Assembly (NCBI GenBank): GCA_947500825.1
Contig: CANMTR010000010.1
Span: 53,243 to 117,242, forward strand
DNA from: an uncultured Paracoccaceae bacterium
GTDB lineage: Bacteria; Pseudomonadota; Alphaproteobacteria; Rhodobacterales; Rhodobacteraceae
Length of the DNA: 64,000 nt
Direction: 5' to 3'
Under the pieces are notes generated by a model. The model was not told the origin of the DNA. It searched no databases and saw nothing but the letters and a program-made list of their open reading frames with translations. Positions 17,880 to 27,494 of the stretch are shown here, one piece after another (the first letter of the stretch is position 1; every line of letters begins with the position of its first letter). The position numbers were made by a program, and so were the translations under genes.

Positions 17880-19037
17880 ATGGCACATCCGCAACCGGCC
17901 GCGCGGCCGGACAATCCGCGCTTTTCTTCCGGCCCCTGCGCCAAACCCCCCACATTCTCGCTCGACGCGCTTTCCGGCGCGCCCCTTGGGCGCTCGCACC
18001 GGGCCGCCGACGGCAAGGCGAAGCTGAAACAGGCGATCGACGAGACGCGCGCCCTTCTGGGCGTGCCCGACGATTACCGTATCGGCATCGTGCCGGCCTC
18101 GGACACGGGGGCCTACGAGATGGCCATGTGGACGATGCTGGGCGCCCGCCCGTCGGAGACGCTGGCCTGGGAGAGCTTCGGCAAGGGCTGGGTCACCGAC
18201 GCGGTCAAGCAGCTCAAGCTCGACGACAACACCGTGCGCGAGGCCGAGTACGGCGAGATCGTGGACCTCGCCGCCGTGGACTGGGACCGCGACGTCTGCT
18301 TCACGTGGAACGGCACGACCTCGGGCGTGCGGGTGCCGGACGGCTCCGCGATCCCCGACGGCCGCGCGGGCCTGACGCTCTGCGACGCGACATCGGCGGC
18401 CTTCGCCCAGGACCTGCCCTGGGACAAGCTCGACGTGACGACCTTCTCCTGGCAGAAGGTGATGGGCGGCGAGGCGGCCCACGGGATGCTGATCCTGTCC
18501 CCCCGCGCGGTGGAGCGGCTGGAAAGCCACACCCCCGCCTGGCCACTGCCGAAGATCTTCCGCATGACCAAGGGCGGCAAGCTCAACGAGGGGATCTTCA
18601 GGGGCGAGACGATCAACACGCCCTCGATGCTGTGCGTCGAGGACTACCTGCAGGCGCTGGCCTGGGGCCGCTCCGTGGGCGGATTGCGGGGCCTGATGGA
18701 CCGCGCCGACCGCAACGCCGGGCTGGTCTGGGAGTTCTGCGACGCGCGGGACTGGATCGCCAACCTGGCCACCGACCCGGCGACGCGCTCGAACACCTCC
18801 GTGTGCCTGAAGTTCACCGACGACGCCGTCGCCGGGGACGCGGACTTCGCCAAGGCGGTGCAGAAGCGGCTGGAGGCGGAGGGCGTGGCCCTCGACGTGG
18901 GCTCCTACCGTGACGCGCCCGCCGGCCTCAGGATCTGGTGCGGGGCGACGGTGGAGGCCTCCGACATCGAGGCGCTCCTGCCCTGGATCGACTGGGCCTA
19001 CCACGCCGAAGCGTCCCAGCGCCGCGCCGCGGCCTGA
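17880..19037 (+). CDS. serC: Phosphoserine aminotransferase
   Basis: Converts 3-phosphohydroxypyruvate to phosphoserine with PLP; 385 residues of the alphaproteobacterial/Methanosarcina-type class V aminotransferase. [10 protein letters not shown] opens the domain, [11 protein letters not shown] binds phosphate, and the PLP lysine is in [31 protein letters not shown] is also conserved. ATG 17880 follows GGAAGGG and the leader hairpin. The operon continues with serA 99 bp downstream, after an intercistronic hairpin. Confidence 0.95.
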   Translation: MAHPQPAARPDNPRFSSGPCAKPPTFSLDALSGAPLGRSHRAADGKAKLKQAIDETRALLGVPDDYRIGIVPASDTGAYEMAMWTMLGARPSETLAWESFGKGWVTDAVKQLKLDDNTVREAEYGEIVDLAAVDWDRDVCFTWNGTTSGVRVPDGSAIPDGRAGLTLCDATSAAFAQDLPWDKLDVTTFSWQKVMGGEAAHGMLILSPRAVERLESHTPAWPLPKIFRMTKGGKLNEGIFRGETINTPSMLCVEDYLQALAWGRSVGGLRGLMDRADRNAGLVWEFCDARDWIANLATDPATRSNTSVCLKFTDDAVAGDADFAKAVQKRLEAEGVALDVGSYRDAPAGLRIWCGATVEASDIEALLPWIDWAYHAEASQRRAAA

Positions 19038-19073
19038 TCCCCCTTCACCAATACGCTCGTCGGGCCCTGCCGG

Positions 19074-19097
19074 CCCCTTCTCGCTTGCGAGGGGGGG
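19074..19097 (+). promoter_or_regulatory. Intercistronic hairpin between serC and serA
   Basis: CCCCTTCTCG (19074-19083) pairs with a CGAG-plus-G-run segment (19088-19097), loop CTTG, with G-U pairs at the base. There is no T-tract, so partial attenuation or mRNA stabilisation is more likely than termination. Confidence 0.4.
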
Positions 19098-19136
19098 GGC
19101 GGCGGCCCGGGGAGCCTTCATTCGAGGAGTGCCACC

Positions 19137-20732
19137 ATGGCTCCCAAGGTTCTCGTCTCCGACAAGCTGTCGGAAACCGCCGTCCAGATCTTTCGCGACC
19201 GCGGCATCGATGTCGATTTCGAGCCCGGGCTGGGCAAGGACAAGGACAGGCTGCTGGAGGTGATCGGCCAGTACGACGGCCTCGCCATCCGCTCGGCCAC
19301 CAAGGTCAGCGACAAGGTGCTGGCCGCCGCCGACAACCTGAAGGTGATCGGCCGGGCCGGGATCGGGGTCGACAACGTCGACATTCCCGCCGCGTCCTCG
19401 AAGGGCGTGATCGTGATGAACACGCCCTTCGGCAACTCGATCACCACCGCCGAGCATGCGGTGGCGATGATGTTCGCCGTGGCGCGCCAGATCCCCGCCG
19501 CCTCGGCCTCCACCCATGCGGGCAAGTGGGAGAAGTCGAAGTTCATGGGCGTGGAGCTGACCGGCAAGACGCTCGGCGTGGTCGGGGCGGGCAATATCGG
19601 CTCCATCGTCATCGAGCGCGCGCGCGGGCTGAAGATGAAGGTGGCGGCCTACGATCCGTTCCTGAGCGAGGAGCGCGCCACCGAGCTCGGCTGCCGCAAG
19701 GTGGAGCTCGACGAGCTGCTGTCCCAGTCGGACTTCGTCACCTTCCACGTGCCGCTGACCGACAAGACCCGCAACATCCTGAACCGCGAGAACATCGCCA
19801 AGTTGAAACCTTCGGCCCGGATCATCAACTGCGCCCGCGGCGGGCTGGTGGACGAGGCCGCGCTCGCGGAGGCGATTCAAGAGGGCCGGGTGGCCGGTGC
19901 GGCCTTCGACGTCTTCGCCGAGGAACCGGCGACCGACAGCCCGCTGTTCAACCTCGACAACGTGGTGGCGACGCCGCATCTGGGGGCGGCCACCACCGAG
20001 GCGCAGGAGAACGTGGCCCTGCAGGTGGCCGAGCAGATGTCGGACTACCTGCTGACGGGCGCGGTGACCAACGCGCTCAACATGCCCTCGGTGACGGCCG
20101 AGGAGGCCAAGGTCATGGGGCCGTGGCTGAAGCTCTCCGAGCACCTCGGCACCTTCATCGGGCAGATGACCGACGAGCCGGTGGAGGAGCTCAACATCCT
20201 GTTCGACGGGGCCGTGGCCGAGATGAACGTGGCCGCGCTCCAGAACGCGGTCGTCGCGGGCGTGATGCAGGCGGCGAACCCGGAGGTGAACATGGTCTCG
20301 GCCCCGGTGATGGCCAAGGAGCGGGGCATGGACATCTCGCGCACCACCCAGGAACAGACCGGCGTGTTCGAGGCCTATGTGAAGGTGACGATGAAGACGG
20401 CCGAGCGCCAGCGCTCCATCGCCGGGACCGTGTTCTCGGACGGCAAGCCGCGCTTCATCCAGATTAAGGGCATCAACATCGACGCCGAGGTGGGTGAGCA
20501 CATGCTCTATTCCACCAACGAGGACCGGGCGGGGATCATCGGCACCCTGGGCCGCGTCCTGGGCGAGAGCGGCGTCAACATCGCCAACTTCACCCTGGGC
20601 CGGTCGGAGAAGGGACGCGACGCCATCGCGCTTCTCTACATCGACGAGAAGCCGTCGGACGAGGTGCTGGGCAGGCTGCGCGAGACGGGCGTGTTCAACG
20701 ACGTGCGCCCGCTCAGCTTTCGAGTGAACTGA
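19137..20732 (+). CDS. serA: D-3-phosphoglycerate dehydrogenase
   Basis: First committed step of serine synthesis; NAD-dependent, 531 residues. The substrate domain (about 1-100 and 285-315) flanks the Rossmann domain with GVVGAGNIGS near residue 150. The catalytic Arg/Glu/His set is visible in NCARGGLVDE, the intervening acidic segment and TPHLGAATTEA. The ASB domain and a C-terminal ACT domain (MLYSTNEDRAGIIGTLG...) make it the long, potentially serine-regulated form. A GAGGAG site precedes ATG. Confidence 0.97.
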   Translation: MAPKVLVSDKLSETAVQIFRDRGIDVDFEPGLGKDKDRLLEVIGQYDGLAIRSATKVSDKVLAAADNLKVIGRAGIGVDNVDIPAASSKGVIVMNTPFGNSITTAEHAVAMMFAVARQIPAASASTHAGKWEKSKFMGVELTGKTLGVVGAGNIGSIVIERARGLKMKVAAYDPFLSEERATELGCRKVELDELLSQSDFVTFHVPLTDKTRNILNRENIAKLKPSARIINCARGGLVDEAALAEAIQEGRVAGAAFDVFAEEPATDSPLFNLDNVVATPHLGAATTEAQENVALQVAEQMSDYLLTGAVTNALNMPSVTAEEAKVMGPWLKLSEHLGTFIGQMTDEPVEELNILFDGAVAEMNVAALQNAVVAGVMQAANPEVNMVSAPVMAKERGMDISRTTQEQTGVFEAYVKVTMKTAERQRSIAGTVFSDGKPRFIQIKGINIDAEVGEHMLYSTNEDRAGIIGTLGRVLGESGVNIANFTLGRSEKGRDAIALLYIDEKPSDEVLGRLRETGVFNDVRPLSFRVN

Positions 20733-20775
20733 TACGAACAAGTCGCGCCAGGCGCGAATCGCCGAGCCATCGTTT

Positions 20776-20802
20776 CCCCGCTCGCCCTTTTGGCGGGCGG
20801 GG
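20776..20802 (+). terminator. Hairpin downstream of serA
   Basis: An 11-bp GC-rich stem (20776-20786 / 20792-20802, one G-U pair) with loop CTTTT, 43 bp after the serA stop. No T-run follows, so termination strength is uncertain. Confidence 0.5.
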
Positions 20803-20936
20803 ATGCTCGTCGTTTCACCGAATCGTGTGTGAACGTTCGGGAAAGCGGCGGATTTCCGCCGTTCCGAGGGTCATGACTTGAACGAAGGTCGTATCGGTAA
20901 AATCTTCTCTACCCGAGGCTGGGGTAAAGATTAACG

Positions 20937-22514
20937 ATGACCGACACTGATACCGACGACCTGCGAGGCCGGTCGCGGCCGGGGCCTACGCGCCGGGACG
21001 CGATGATCGGCGGACTGGCTGCCGTGACCGCTGCCGGGATCACGCCGCTGCGCGCCCAGGAAGAGGGAGAGGCATTCTCCTTCGAGCGGCTCGCTGAGCG
21101 CATGAAGGCACTGGCGGCGGAGAATTACGCGCCGCCCGAACCCGTGGGCGGCGCCATCAGCGACATGGATTACGACGATTACCGTCTGGTCCAGTACCGT
21201 CGCGACGCCGCGCGCTGGGCCGGGACGGGGGCGCCCTTCGTCCTGCACGCCTACCACATGGGCTGGCTCTTCGACACGCCGGTGAACCTCTACGAGATCG
21301 TGGACGGTCGCGCGCGGACGCTGACCTTCTCGCCCGACGACTTCGAATATTTGGGCGAGATGGGCGACCGGGTGCCCGAGAGCATTCCCGGCGTGGCGGG
21401 CTTCCGGCTCAACGCGCCGCTGAACGCGCCCGACCGTTACGACGAGGCGGTGTCGTTCCTGGGCGCGAGCTATTTCCGGGCCCTGGGGCGCGACAACATC
21501 TACGGGCTGTCGGCGCGCGGCCTGGCGGTGAACACCGCGACCGGCTCCGACGAAGAGTTCCCGCGCTTCAGCGCCTTTTGGCTGGAGCGTCCCGCGGAAG
21601 GGGCCAACGACGTCGTCTTCTACGCCGCGCTCGAAAGCGCGTCGGTGACCGGGGCCTACCGCTTCGTGCTCACGCCCGGCGAGGTCACCACGGTCGACGT
21701 GACCGCGCGGCTGTTCTTCCGCGAGGGGGTGCGCCAAGTGGGGATCGCGCCGCTGACCTCGATGTTCCTGTTCGGGCCCAACGACCGCGGCGACTTCAAC
21801 GACTACCGCCTGCGGGTTCACGACAGCGAGGCGCTGGTGGTCAATTCCGGCGGGCAGAGCTTCTACCGTCCGCTGACCAACCCTCCGCGGCTGGCCAATT
21901 CCTACATCGCCGCCTCGGGGCCGACCTCGTTCGGGCTGATCCAGCGCAACCGCGCGTTCGAGGATTTCCTCGACGCCTCCGCCCAGTACCACCGCCGCCC
22001 CTCCGTGACGGTGGAGCCGGTGGGCAACTGGGGCCGCGGCACGATCCGCCTGATCGAGATCCCCTCGGAGCTGGAGGCCAACGACAACATCGTCGCCTTC
22101 TGGGTGCCCGAAGGGCACGTGTCGGGCGGCGACGAGATGGAGACGAGCTACCGGCTGAACTGGGGCGATATACCCCCCGGCGCGACGCCCGAGCTGGCGC
22201 CGGTGCTGCGGACGTTGACGGGACATGGCGGTGTCGCCGGCGTGGCCCCGGACGCCGACCGGCGGAAATTCGTCATCGACTTCGACGCGACGTCGGTGCC
22301 GGAACTCTCTCCCGAGACCGAAGTTACGCCACGTGTTACCGTGTCGGGCGGCGAGATCGCCGAATCGGTGCTCGAGCGCTTGGACGGAGATGGTATCTGG
22401 CGGCTGGTCGTCGAGGTCTCCGCCGGGTCCGGGGCGACTGTCGAAATGCAGGCCGACCTGATGGCCGGGGACAAGCGCCTGTCGGAGACGTGGTTGTATC
22501 AGTGGAACAAGTGA
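20937..22514 (+). CDS. opgG: Periplasmic glucan biosynthesis protein OpgG
   Basis: 525 residues. A twin-arginine signal (TRRDAMIGGLAAVTAAGITPLRAQ) exports it to the periplasm. The mature MdoG-type beta-sandwich domain begins at [14 protein letters not shown], and FDTPVNLYEI and RFSAFWLERP are typical conserved segments. OpgG acts on the backbone of osmoregulated periplasmic glucans. It is the first gene of a run, opgG - small ORF - opgH - opgC, that matches the order reported for Rhodobacter sphaeroides opgGIHC. Its TGA overlaps the next ATG (TGATG-type). Confidence 0.95.
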   Translation: MTDTDTDDLRGRSRPGPTRRDAMIGGLAAVTAAGITPLRAQEEGEAFSFERLAERMKALAAENYAPPEPVGGAISDMDYDDYRLVQYRRDAARWAGTGAPFVLHAYHMGWLFDTPVNLYEIVDGRARTLTFSPDDFEYLGEMGDRVPESIPGVAGFRLNAPLNAPDRYDEAVSFLGASYFRALGRDNIYGLSARGLAVNTATGSDEEFPRFSAFWLERPAEGANDVVFYAALESASVTGAYRFVLTPGEVTTVDVTARLFFREGVRQVGIAPLTSMFLFGPNDRGDFNDYRLRVHDSEALVVNSGGQSFYRPLTNPPRLANSYIAASGPTSFGLIQRNRAFEDFLDASAQYHRRPSVTVEPVGNWGRGTIRLIEIPSELEANDNIVAFWVPEGHVSGGDEMETSYRLNWGDIPPGATPELAPVLRTLTGHGGVAGVAPDADRRKFVIDFDATSVPELSPETEVTPRVTVSGGEIAESVLERLDGDGIWRLVVEVSAGSGATVEMQADLMAGDKRLSETWLYQWNK

Positions 22515-22687
22515 TGACATCGAAAAATGCAGATCGCGGGGCAATCCCCGAGGACATGTCGCGTCAGGGACAGGACTGGACGCCCCCAACGGCACCGCTC
22601 GCGATGCCGCGGCAGGTGCTGGAGGCATCGCGGCGCTTGCGCGGCGAGTGGCTGACCGACTCGGCACCACAGCCACGGAAGACCTGA
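22514..22687 (+). CDS. Small ORF between opgG and opgH (position of opgI)
   Basis: 57 codons starting at ATG overlapping the opgG stop, so translation is probably coupled. It encodes a hydrophilic peptide with PPTAPLAMPRQVLEASRRLR and no membrane segment. The position equals the small opgI gene reported between opgG and opgH in R. sphaeroides. The PLAMP-Q-L string also resembles the cytosolic N-terminal tail of some OpgH proteins, so it could instead be a frameshift-separated OpgH N-terminus. The stop is 7 bp before the opgH GTG. Confidence 0.55.
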   Translation: MTSKNADRGAIPEDMSRQGQDWTPPTAPLAMPRQVLEASRRLRGEWLTDSAPQPRKT

Positions 22688-22694
22688 CCGCACC

Positions 22695-24479
22695 GTGCCG
22701 CGCGACCCGCACCGACATTCCTCCTGGGCGATCTGGGCCAATCGCGGCGGCGCATTGTGCTTCGCGGCCGTGTGTTCGGCCGCGGCTGCGGGTCTTCTTG
22801 CGCAGGCGGGCTTCGACGTGGGGTTCGGCGTCTGGGACGGGGTGCGCGTCGCCCTGATCCTGTTCACGACCGCATGGCTCGCCTGGGGCGCGGCGCAGGC
22901 GTTCCTCGGCCTGCCACCCCTGCGCGGCCAGCCGCCCCTTCCGAAGCTCCAGATGCCCCATCCGCCCACGGTGGTCCTGCTGCCGATCTGCAACGAGGAC
23001 CCGGTGGCCGCCGCGGCCCGGATCGCGGCCATGGATGCCTCGATGCAGACGGCGGGGCTCGACGTGCATGTGGCAATCCTGTCGGACACGCGCGACGAGA
23101 TGGCCCAGGCGCGCGAGCGGGCGACCTTCGCCATGCTGCGCGAGCGCATTGGCGGGGAAGGACGGATCTTCTACCGCAACCGCGTCAGCAACGAGGGGCG
23201 CAAGGCCGGCAACATCGAGGACTTCGTCCGCAAGTCGGGGGGCGCCTACGAGTTTGCGGTGATCCTCGACGCCGACAGCCTGATGGAAGGGGCCACGATC
23301 CGCACCCTGATCGCGCGAATGCAGGCCGAGCCCGACCTGGGGCTGTTGCAGACCCTGCCGCGGATCGTCGGTGCGCGGTCGATCTTCGGCCGCGCGATGC
23401 AGTTCTCGGCCAGCTTCCACTCGCCGGTCTTCGCCCGCGGCCTGTCGCGGATGCAGGGGCGCACGGGTCCGTTTTGGGGCCACAACGCCATCGTGCGGAT
23501 GCATGCGCTTGCCGAGTGCTGCGGGCTGCCGGTGCTGGACGGCAAGCCCCCCTTCGGCGGCACGATCCTGAGCCATGACTACGTCGAGGCGGCGCTGCTG
23601 GCGCGCGGCGGCTGGCGGGTGGAGGTGGACACCCGCATCGGCGGCTCCTTCGAGGAAGGGCCCGACAACCTCGTGTCCTTTGCGCGGCGCGACCGACGCT
23701 GGTGCCAGGGCAACCTGCAGCACATGCGGCTGGTGAACGCGCCGGGCCTTCTGGGCTGGAGCCGGTTCGTCTTCGTGCAGGGGATCGTGTCCTACCTGGT
23801 GTCGATCTGCTGGGGCGCGTTCCTGATCGCGTCGATCGTGGCGACGGTGACCGCGCCGCCGCCGGATTACTTCCCCGAGCCCTACCAGCTCTTTCCCGCC
23901 TTCCCTGACGACCGCACGCGCGAGATCGTGGCGCTGGCCATCGGCATCGGGGGGCTGCTCCTCGTGCCCAAGATCGCGATCCTGATCGAGGGCATCCTGA
24001 CGCGGCGCGCGCGCCGCTTCGGCGGTGGTGCGCGGGCGGCCCTGTCGGTGGTGACCGAGACCGCGCTGACCTCGCTCATCGCGCCGCTCATGCTAATGTA
24101 CCAGTCGCGCGCGGTGGTCGAGGTCCTGTCGGGACGCGACGGCGGCTGGCCCGCCAACCAGCGCAACGAGGGACAGCTGACCTTGCGCGAGGGCTGGGCC
24201 GCGGGTCAGTGGATCTCGCTCTGGGGCGCCTCGATCCTGGCGGTGGTGGCGTGGTTCGCGCCCGACCTGCTGCTATGGATGGCGCCGGTGGGCGTGCCGA
24301 TGCTGCTGGCGCCCCTCCTTATCACCTGGACGTCTCGGCCCGGCGCCCTGGGTCTCTTCACAGTTCCGGACGATCTTCGCCCCTCTCCGGTCGTGGCCGC
24401 CTACCGGCGGCAGCTCGGGCGCCTGACTGAGGGAGGAGACGGAGATGACAAGGGTGACCGCGCCGCCAGACCGGCCTGA
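22695..24479 (+). CDS. opgH: Glucan glucosyltransferase OpgH
   Basis: 594-residue inner-membrane GT2 enzyme that polymerises glucose from UDP-glucose into periplasmic glucans. Two N-terminal helices (about 12-70) are followed by the cytosolic GT2 domain with LLPICNED, DADS, LSHDYVEA and the RRDRRWCQGN acceptor motif. About six C-terminal helices follow. GTG 22695 is the only usable start after the last upstream in-frame stop (22653). It is shorter than enterobacterial OpgH because it lacks the long N-terminal tail. It overlaps opgC by 35 bp. Confidence 0.93.
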   Translation: MPRDPHRHSSWAIWANRGGALCFAAVCSAAAAGLLAQAGFDVGFGVWDGVRVALILFTTAWLAWGAAQAFLGLPPLRGQPPLPKLQMPHPPTVVLLPICNEDPVAAAARIAAMDASMQTAGLDVHVAILSDTRDEMAQARERATFAMLRERIGGEGRIFYRNRVSNEGRKAGNIEDFVRKSGGAYEFAVILDADSLMEGATIRTLIARMQAEPDLGLLQTLPRIVGARSIFGRAMQFSASFHSPVFARGLSRMQGRTGPFWGHNAIVRMHALAECCGLPVLDGKPPFGGTILSHDYVEAALLARGGWRVEVDTRIGGSFEEGPDNLVSFARRDRRWCQGNLQHMRLVNAPGLLGWSRFVFVQGIVSYLVSICWGAFLIASIVATVTAPPPDYFPEPYQLFPAFPDDRTREIVALAIGIGGLLLVPKIAILIEGILTRRARRFGGGARAALSVVTETALTSLIAPLMLMYQSRAVVEVLSGRDGGWPANQRNEGQLTLREGWAAGQWISLWGASILAVVAWFAPDLLLWMAPVGVPMLLAPLLITWTSRPGALGLFTVPDDLRPSPVVAAYRRQLGRLTEGGDGDDKGDRAARPA

Positions 24480-25698
24480 AGGAAAGCTCGTCCCGTTCCG
24501 GGGCGGCCCGCCGCCCCGGCGCGAGCGCGACCCGCGGATCGACCTGTTCCGCGGGCTGGCGCTGGTGATGATCCTGATCGACCACATGCCCGGCAATCCC
24601 TACGAGGTGCTGACGCTGCGCAATTTCGGCTTCTCCGACGCGGCGGAGGCGTTTTTCGTCATGTCGGGGATCGCGGCCGGCATCGCCTATTCGGGCAACG
24701 TCGAGAAGGCGATGCGCGGCGAGGGGACGGTCTGGGCGGGGATCGCCCCCATGTGGGCGCGGGCCTGGACGCTCTATCTCGTGCAGATCCTGCTGACGGT
24801 GATCGCCCTGGCGATGTTCGCCTGGGCGGCGGACACGTTCCTCCGGGGCGAGTTCCGGGTGATCCACAACCTCGGGCTCATGTACAGCCGAACGAGCGAG
24901 GCGCTCGCCGGTCTGGCCGGGCTGAGCTACCAGATCGGCTACGTCAATATCCTGCCGACCTATACCGTGCTGTTGATCGTGGCGCCCGCGATCATCGCCC
25001 TGGGCCTGTGGCGACCGCGCCTGGCGCTGCTCGCGTCGCTCGCGGTGTGGGTCGCGGGTGGCATCTGGGACTGGAACATCCCCAACCATCCCGGCGGCGG
25101 CGGCTGGTTCTTCAGCCCGACCTCGTGGCAGGCGGTGTTCGTGCTGGGGCTGCTGATCGGCATCCGCCACCGTAAGGGCGCGCGGCTGGTGCCGGTATCG
25201 CGGCCGCTCCTGGCGCTGGCGGCGGCGTTCCTGGCCCTGGCCGCGGCATGGATGTTCATCCCGCCCCTCGCGGTGGTGCTGAACCACAAGATGGCGCAGC
25301 TCGGCGCCCTGGGCGCGCCGGGCTTCTTCGTGTCGCACGACAAGACGATGCTGGCGCTGCCGCGCCTCCTGCACGTTCTGGCGCTGGTCTACGTGATCTC
25401 GTGCATCCCCGCGATCCGGCGCTGGGCGGCGCATCCCGCCTTGGCGGTGGTGCGCCTGATGGGCCAGCAAGGTCTCCTCGTCTTCGGGCTGGGCACGGTG
25501 CTGGCGCTGGCGGGGCAGATCCTGATGCGGGTAGAGCCCGACGTGGCCTGGTTGCCCTGGACGATCCCGCCCGTGGCCGTGGCCCTGTCCATCGTCGCCG
25601 CCTGGGCCCGCAGCGCGGCCGGACGCGCCTCGGCCCTGCGGCCGCCGCGCGTGCCCGTGAGCGAGAACTCTCCGATGGCGATGTCGGCGGAACGCTAG
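24445..25698 (+). CDS. opgC: Glucan succinyltransferase OpgC
   Basis: 417 residues of the OpgC/acyltransferase-3-like family, with about ten membrane helices. The N-terminus RDPRIDLFRGLALVMILIDHMPGN carries the conserved acidic/histidine motif, and FGFSDAAEAFFVMSGI follows. In R. sphaeroides OpgC adds succinyl groups to periplasmic glucans, making them anionic. It overlaps the end of opgH, so it is the last gene of the operon. A proline-rich cytosolic tail closes the protein. Confidence 0.93.
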   Translation: MTRVTAPPDRPEGKLVPFRGGPPPRRERDPRIDLFRGLALVMILIDHMPGNPYEVLTLRNFGFSDAAEAFFVMSGIAAGIAYSGNVEKAMRGEGTVWAGIAPMWARAWTLYLVQILLTVIALAMFAWAADTFLRGEFRVIHNLGLMYSRTSEALAGLAGLSYQIGYVNILPTYTVLLIVAPAIIALGLWRPRLALLASLAVWVAGGIWDWNIPNHPGGGGWFFSPTSWQAVFVLGLLIGIRHRKGARLVPVSRPLLALAAAFLALAAAWMFIPPLAVVLNHKMAQLGALGAPGFFVSHDKTMLALPRLLHVLALVYVISCIPAIRRWAAHPALAVVRLMGQQGLLVFGLGTVLALAGQILMRVEPDVAWLPWTIPPVAVALSIVAAWARSAAGRASALRPPRVPVSENSPMAMSAER

Positions 25699-25711
25699 GG
25701 CCGGGGCGCCC

Positions 25712-26296
25712 TCAGAGCTGTTTCGTCCAGACGCGCAGCGCCTTGTCGGTGGGGACGGTGTCGCCGATGTCGGTCCATCGCATGTGGACATGGGCATCCC
25801 GCGCGCGGTAGCCGCGCCCCTCCCAGAACGGGGCGAGGCTGCGGGCGCCCTCGGGCCGGGCGGGGTGGTCGGCGGGGCGCTCCACCCCGCAGAACAGGGA
25901 CACGGCGAAGCCCAGGTCGCGGGCATGGGCCTCGCGCCGGTCGAAGAAGAGGTGGCCTGCTCCTTTTCCGCGATAGGCGGGCAGCAGGACGGATTCGGCG
26001 CAGTAGAAAACGTCCTGACCGGACAGGCCCAGCCCGTCCAGGGGCAGGTCGCGGGCGTCCTCGTGGTGGGCGAGCGGCATGCCGGTGGCGCAGCCCACCA
26101 TCGCATCGCCGTCGCGCGCCGCCACCAGGATCGCGCCGGGCGTGTCGCGGTAGCTTTCGAGATAGGCGGCCTCGTTGGCCGGATCGCCGTCGTAGAGGTA
26201 GGGCCAGTCGCGGAAGACCCGGGCGCGCAAGGCGCCCAGATCGTCCAGCACGTCCCCCACCCGGGCGCCTGTCAGGGTCTCGAACGTCAGGGACAT
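25712..26296 (-). CDS. GNAT-family N-acetyltransferase
   Basis: 194 residues. The acetyl-CoA-binding stretch SVLLPAYRGKGAGHLFFDRRE (R/Q-x-x-G-x-G/A) follows a beta-rich N-terminal half with ILVAARDGDAMVGCATGMPL. The C-terminus includes FWEGRGYR. The acceptor is unknown. It is convergent with opgC (13 bp between stops) and starts just 13 bp after the stop of the upstream dehydrogenase gene, so it is probably co-transcribed with that gene. Confidence 0.88.
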   Translation of the reverse strand: MSLTFETLTGARVGDVLDDLGALRARVFRDWPYLYDGDPANEAAYLESYRDTPGAILVAARDGDAMVGCATGMPLAHHEDARDLPLDGLGLSGQDVFYCAESVLLPAYRGKGAGHLFFDRREAHARDLGFAVSLFCGVERPADHPARPEGARSLAPFWEGRGYRARDAHVHMRWTDIGDTVPTDKALRVWTKQL

Positions 26297-26309
26297 GGGG
26301 CCTCCGCTC

Positions 26310-27170
26310 CTATTCGTGGAGGCGCATGATCGCGGTCTGGTCGGCGTCGGACAAGCCCGCCTCGGCCGCCTTCTCGAAGCCTGCCCGCACCGCGCGGGTG
26401 ACGGGCACCTCGGCGCCGGCCTCCCGTGCCGCGCCGTCGATCAGCCCGAGATCCTTGAGGATGCCGCTCACGGGGAAGTTCACGTCGTCCGCGCCCTCGA
26501 TCATGCGGCGCCCGTAGGCCTTGAGCATGGGGCTCGCCACCGGCGTCTCGCACAGGAGGTCGAAGGCGCGCACGGGGTCTGCGCCAAGGCGCCGGGCCAG
26601 GCCCAGAAGCTCGGCCAGCGCGGCCTCCTGCGCGGCGAGCATGCCGTTGACCACGAGCTTGGCGGCCAGCGCGTCGCCCGCGTCGCCGGCGTGGTGGGTG
26701 GCCTTGCCCATGGCGTCGAGCGCGGGCTGGGCGGTGATGAGCGCGGCCTTGTCGCCGCCCGCGAGGATCACCAGCTCGCCCGATTCGGCCGGCGGCAGGG
26801 TGCCGGCCACGGGGGCCGCGAGGAAGGCCACGCCCATCCCTTCGGCCGTGCCCGCGAGGCTGCGCGCCCAGCCGGGCGAGACGGTGGAGCACTCCACCGC
26901 GACGGCGTCGCTCCCCATGCCGTGGAGCGCGCCCGTCTCGGCATCGGTCCAGACCGCGCGGGAGGCGTCGTCGTCCATCACCATGGACACGACGATGGCC
27001 GCGCCCTCCGCGGCGGCGCGCGGGGTCTCGGCCTCGCGCGCGCCGGCGGAGACGAGCGCGTCCGCCTTGCCCGGCGAGCGGTTCCAGACCACCGTGTCGT
27101 GCCCCGCGCGGACCAGGGTCATGGCCATGCGGGCGCCCATGGCGCCCAGTCCCAGGAATGCGATCCGCAT
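26310..27170 (-). CDS. 3-hydroxyisobutyrate dehydrogenase-family NAD(P)-dependent reductase
   Basis: 286 residues. The N-terminal Rossmann motif is IAFLGLGAMGARMA. The substrate signature, usually DAPVSGG, reads FLAAPVAGTLPPAESG. The helical C-terminal domain has the catalytic lysine region GDALAAKLVVNGMLAAQ. This family reduces beta-hydroxyacids such as 3-hydroxyisobutyrate, tartronate semialdehyde or succinic semialdehyde; the exact substrate is not evident. ATG 27170 follows GGAGA. Confidence 0.88.
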   Translation of the reverse strand: MRIAFLGLGAMGARMAMTLVRAGHDTVVWNRSPGKADALVSAGAREAETPRAAAEGAAIVVSMVMDDDASRAVWTDAETGALHGMGSDAVAVECSTVSPGWARSLAGTAEGMGVAFLAAPVAGTLPPAESGELVILAGGDKAALITAQPALDAMGKATHHAGDAGDALAAKLVVNGMLAAQEAALAELLGLARRLGADPVRAFDLLCETPVASPMLKAYGRRMIEGADDVNFPVSGILKDLGLIDGAAREAGAEVPVTRAVRAGFEKAAEAGLSDADQTAIMRLHE

Positions 27171-27494
27171 CACTCGTCTCCGTTCTTCGGGATGTTGCGG
27201 GGACGGCAACGCGGCGCGGCGGCCACGGGTGCCATGGAAATCACGCCGGGGTGTCGCGCCCGTGGCGTTGCGGCCGGGCCTTGGGGCGCGCCGACGCGCA
27301 GACGCTGGGGGAAGCGACCGAGCCGGCATGCCCGACGACGCGGCCCTTCTCGACAACAGGGCGGGGAGCCCGAGCGGATGATCCGGACCTCGCGATCAAG
27401 CCCCGTGTCAGAACGCCCTGCCGCCAGACCGGCGCGGCCATCCGGACCCCGGGCGCCTTGATCGCCAGGCGGGAGGGGCCGGCCCGAGGCGGCC
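27171..27494. other. Intergenic stretch without a recognised gene
   Basis: Between the dehydrogenase start and the hemP stop. Short frames on both strands lack ribosome sites or recognisable composition. No strong hairpin with T-tract was found. It should contain the dehydrogenase promoter and the 3' end of the hemP transcript. Confidence 0.5.

Noticed and set aside
16614..20741. Open frame of 1375 codons on the minus strand across serC-serA
   Set aside because: It is the mirror of GC-rich codons of serC and serA; histidine/glycine/arginine-rich translation without motifs. Only its last 288 codons (serB) are real.
20878..20903. TTGAAC ... TAAAAT promoter-like pair before opgG
   Set aside because: The spacer is only 14 bp, too short for a standard sigma-70 promoter.
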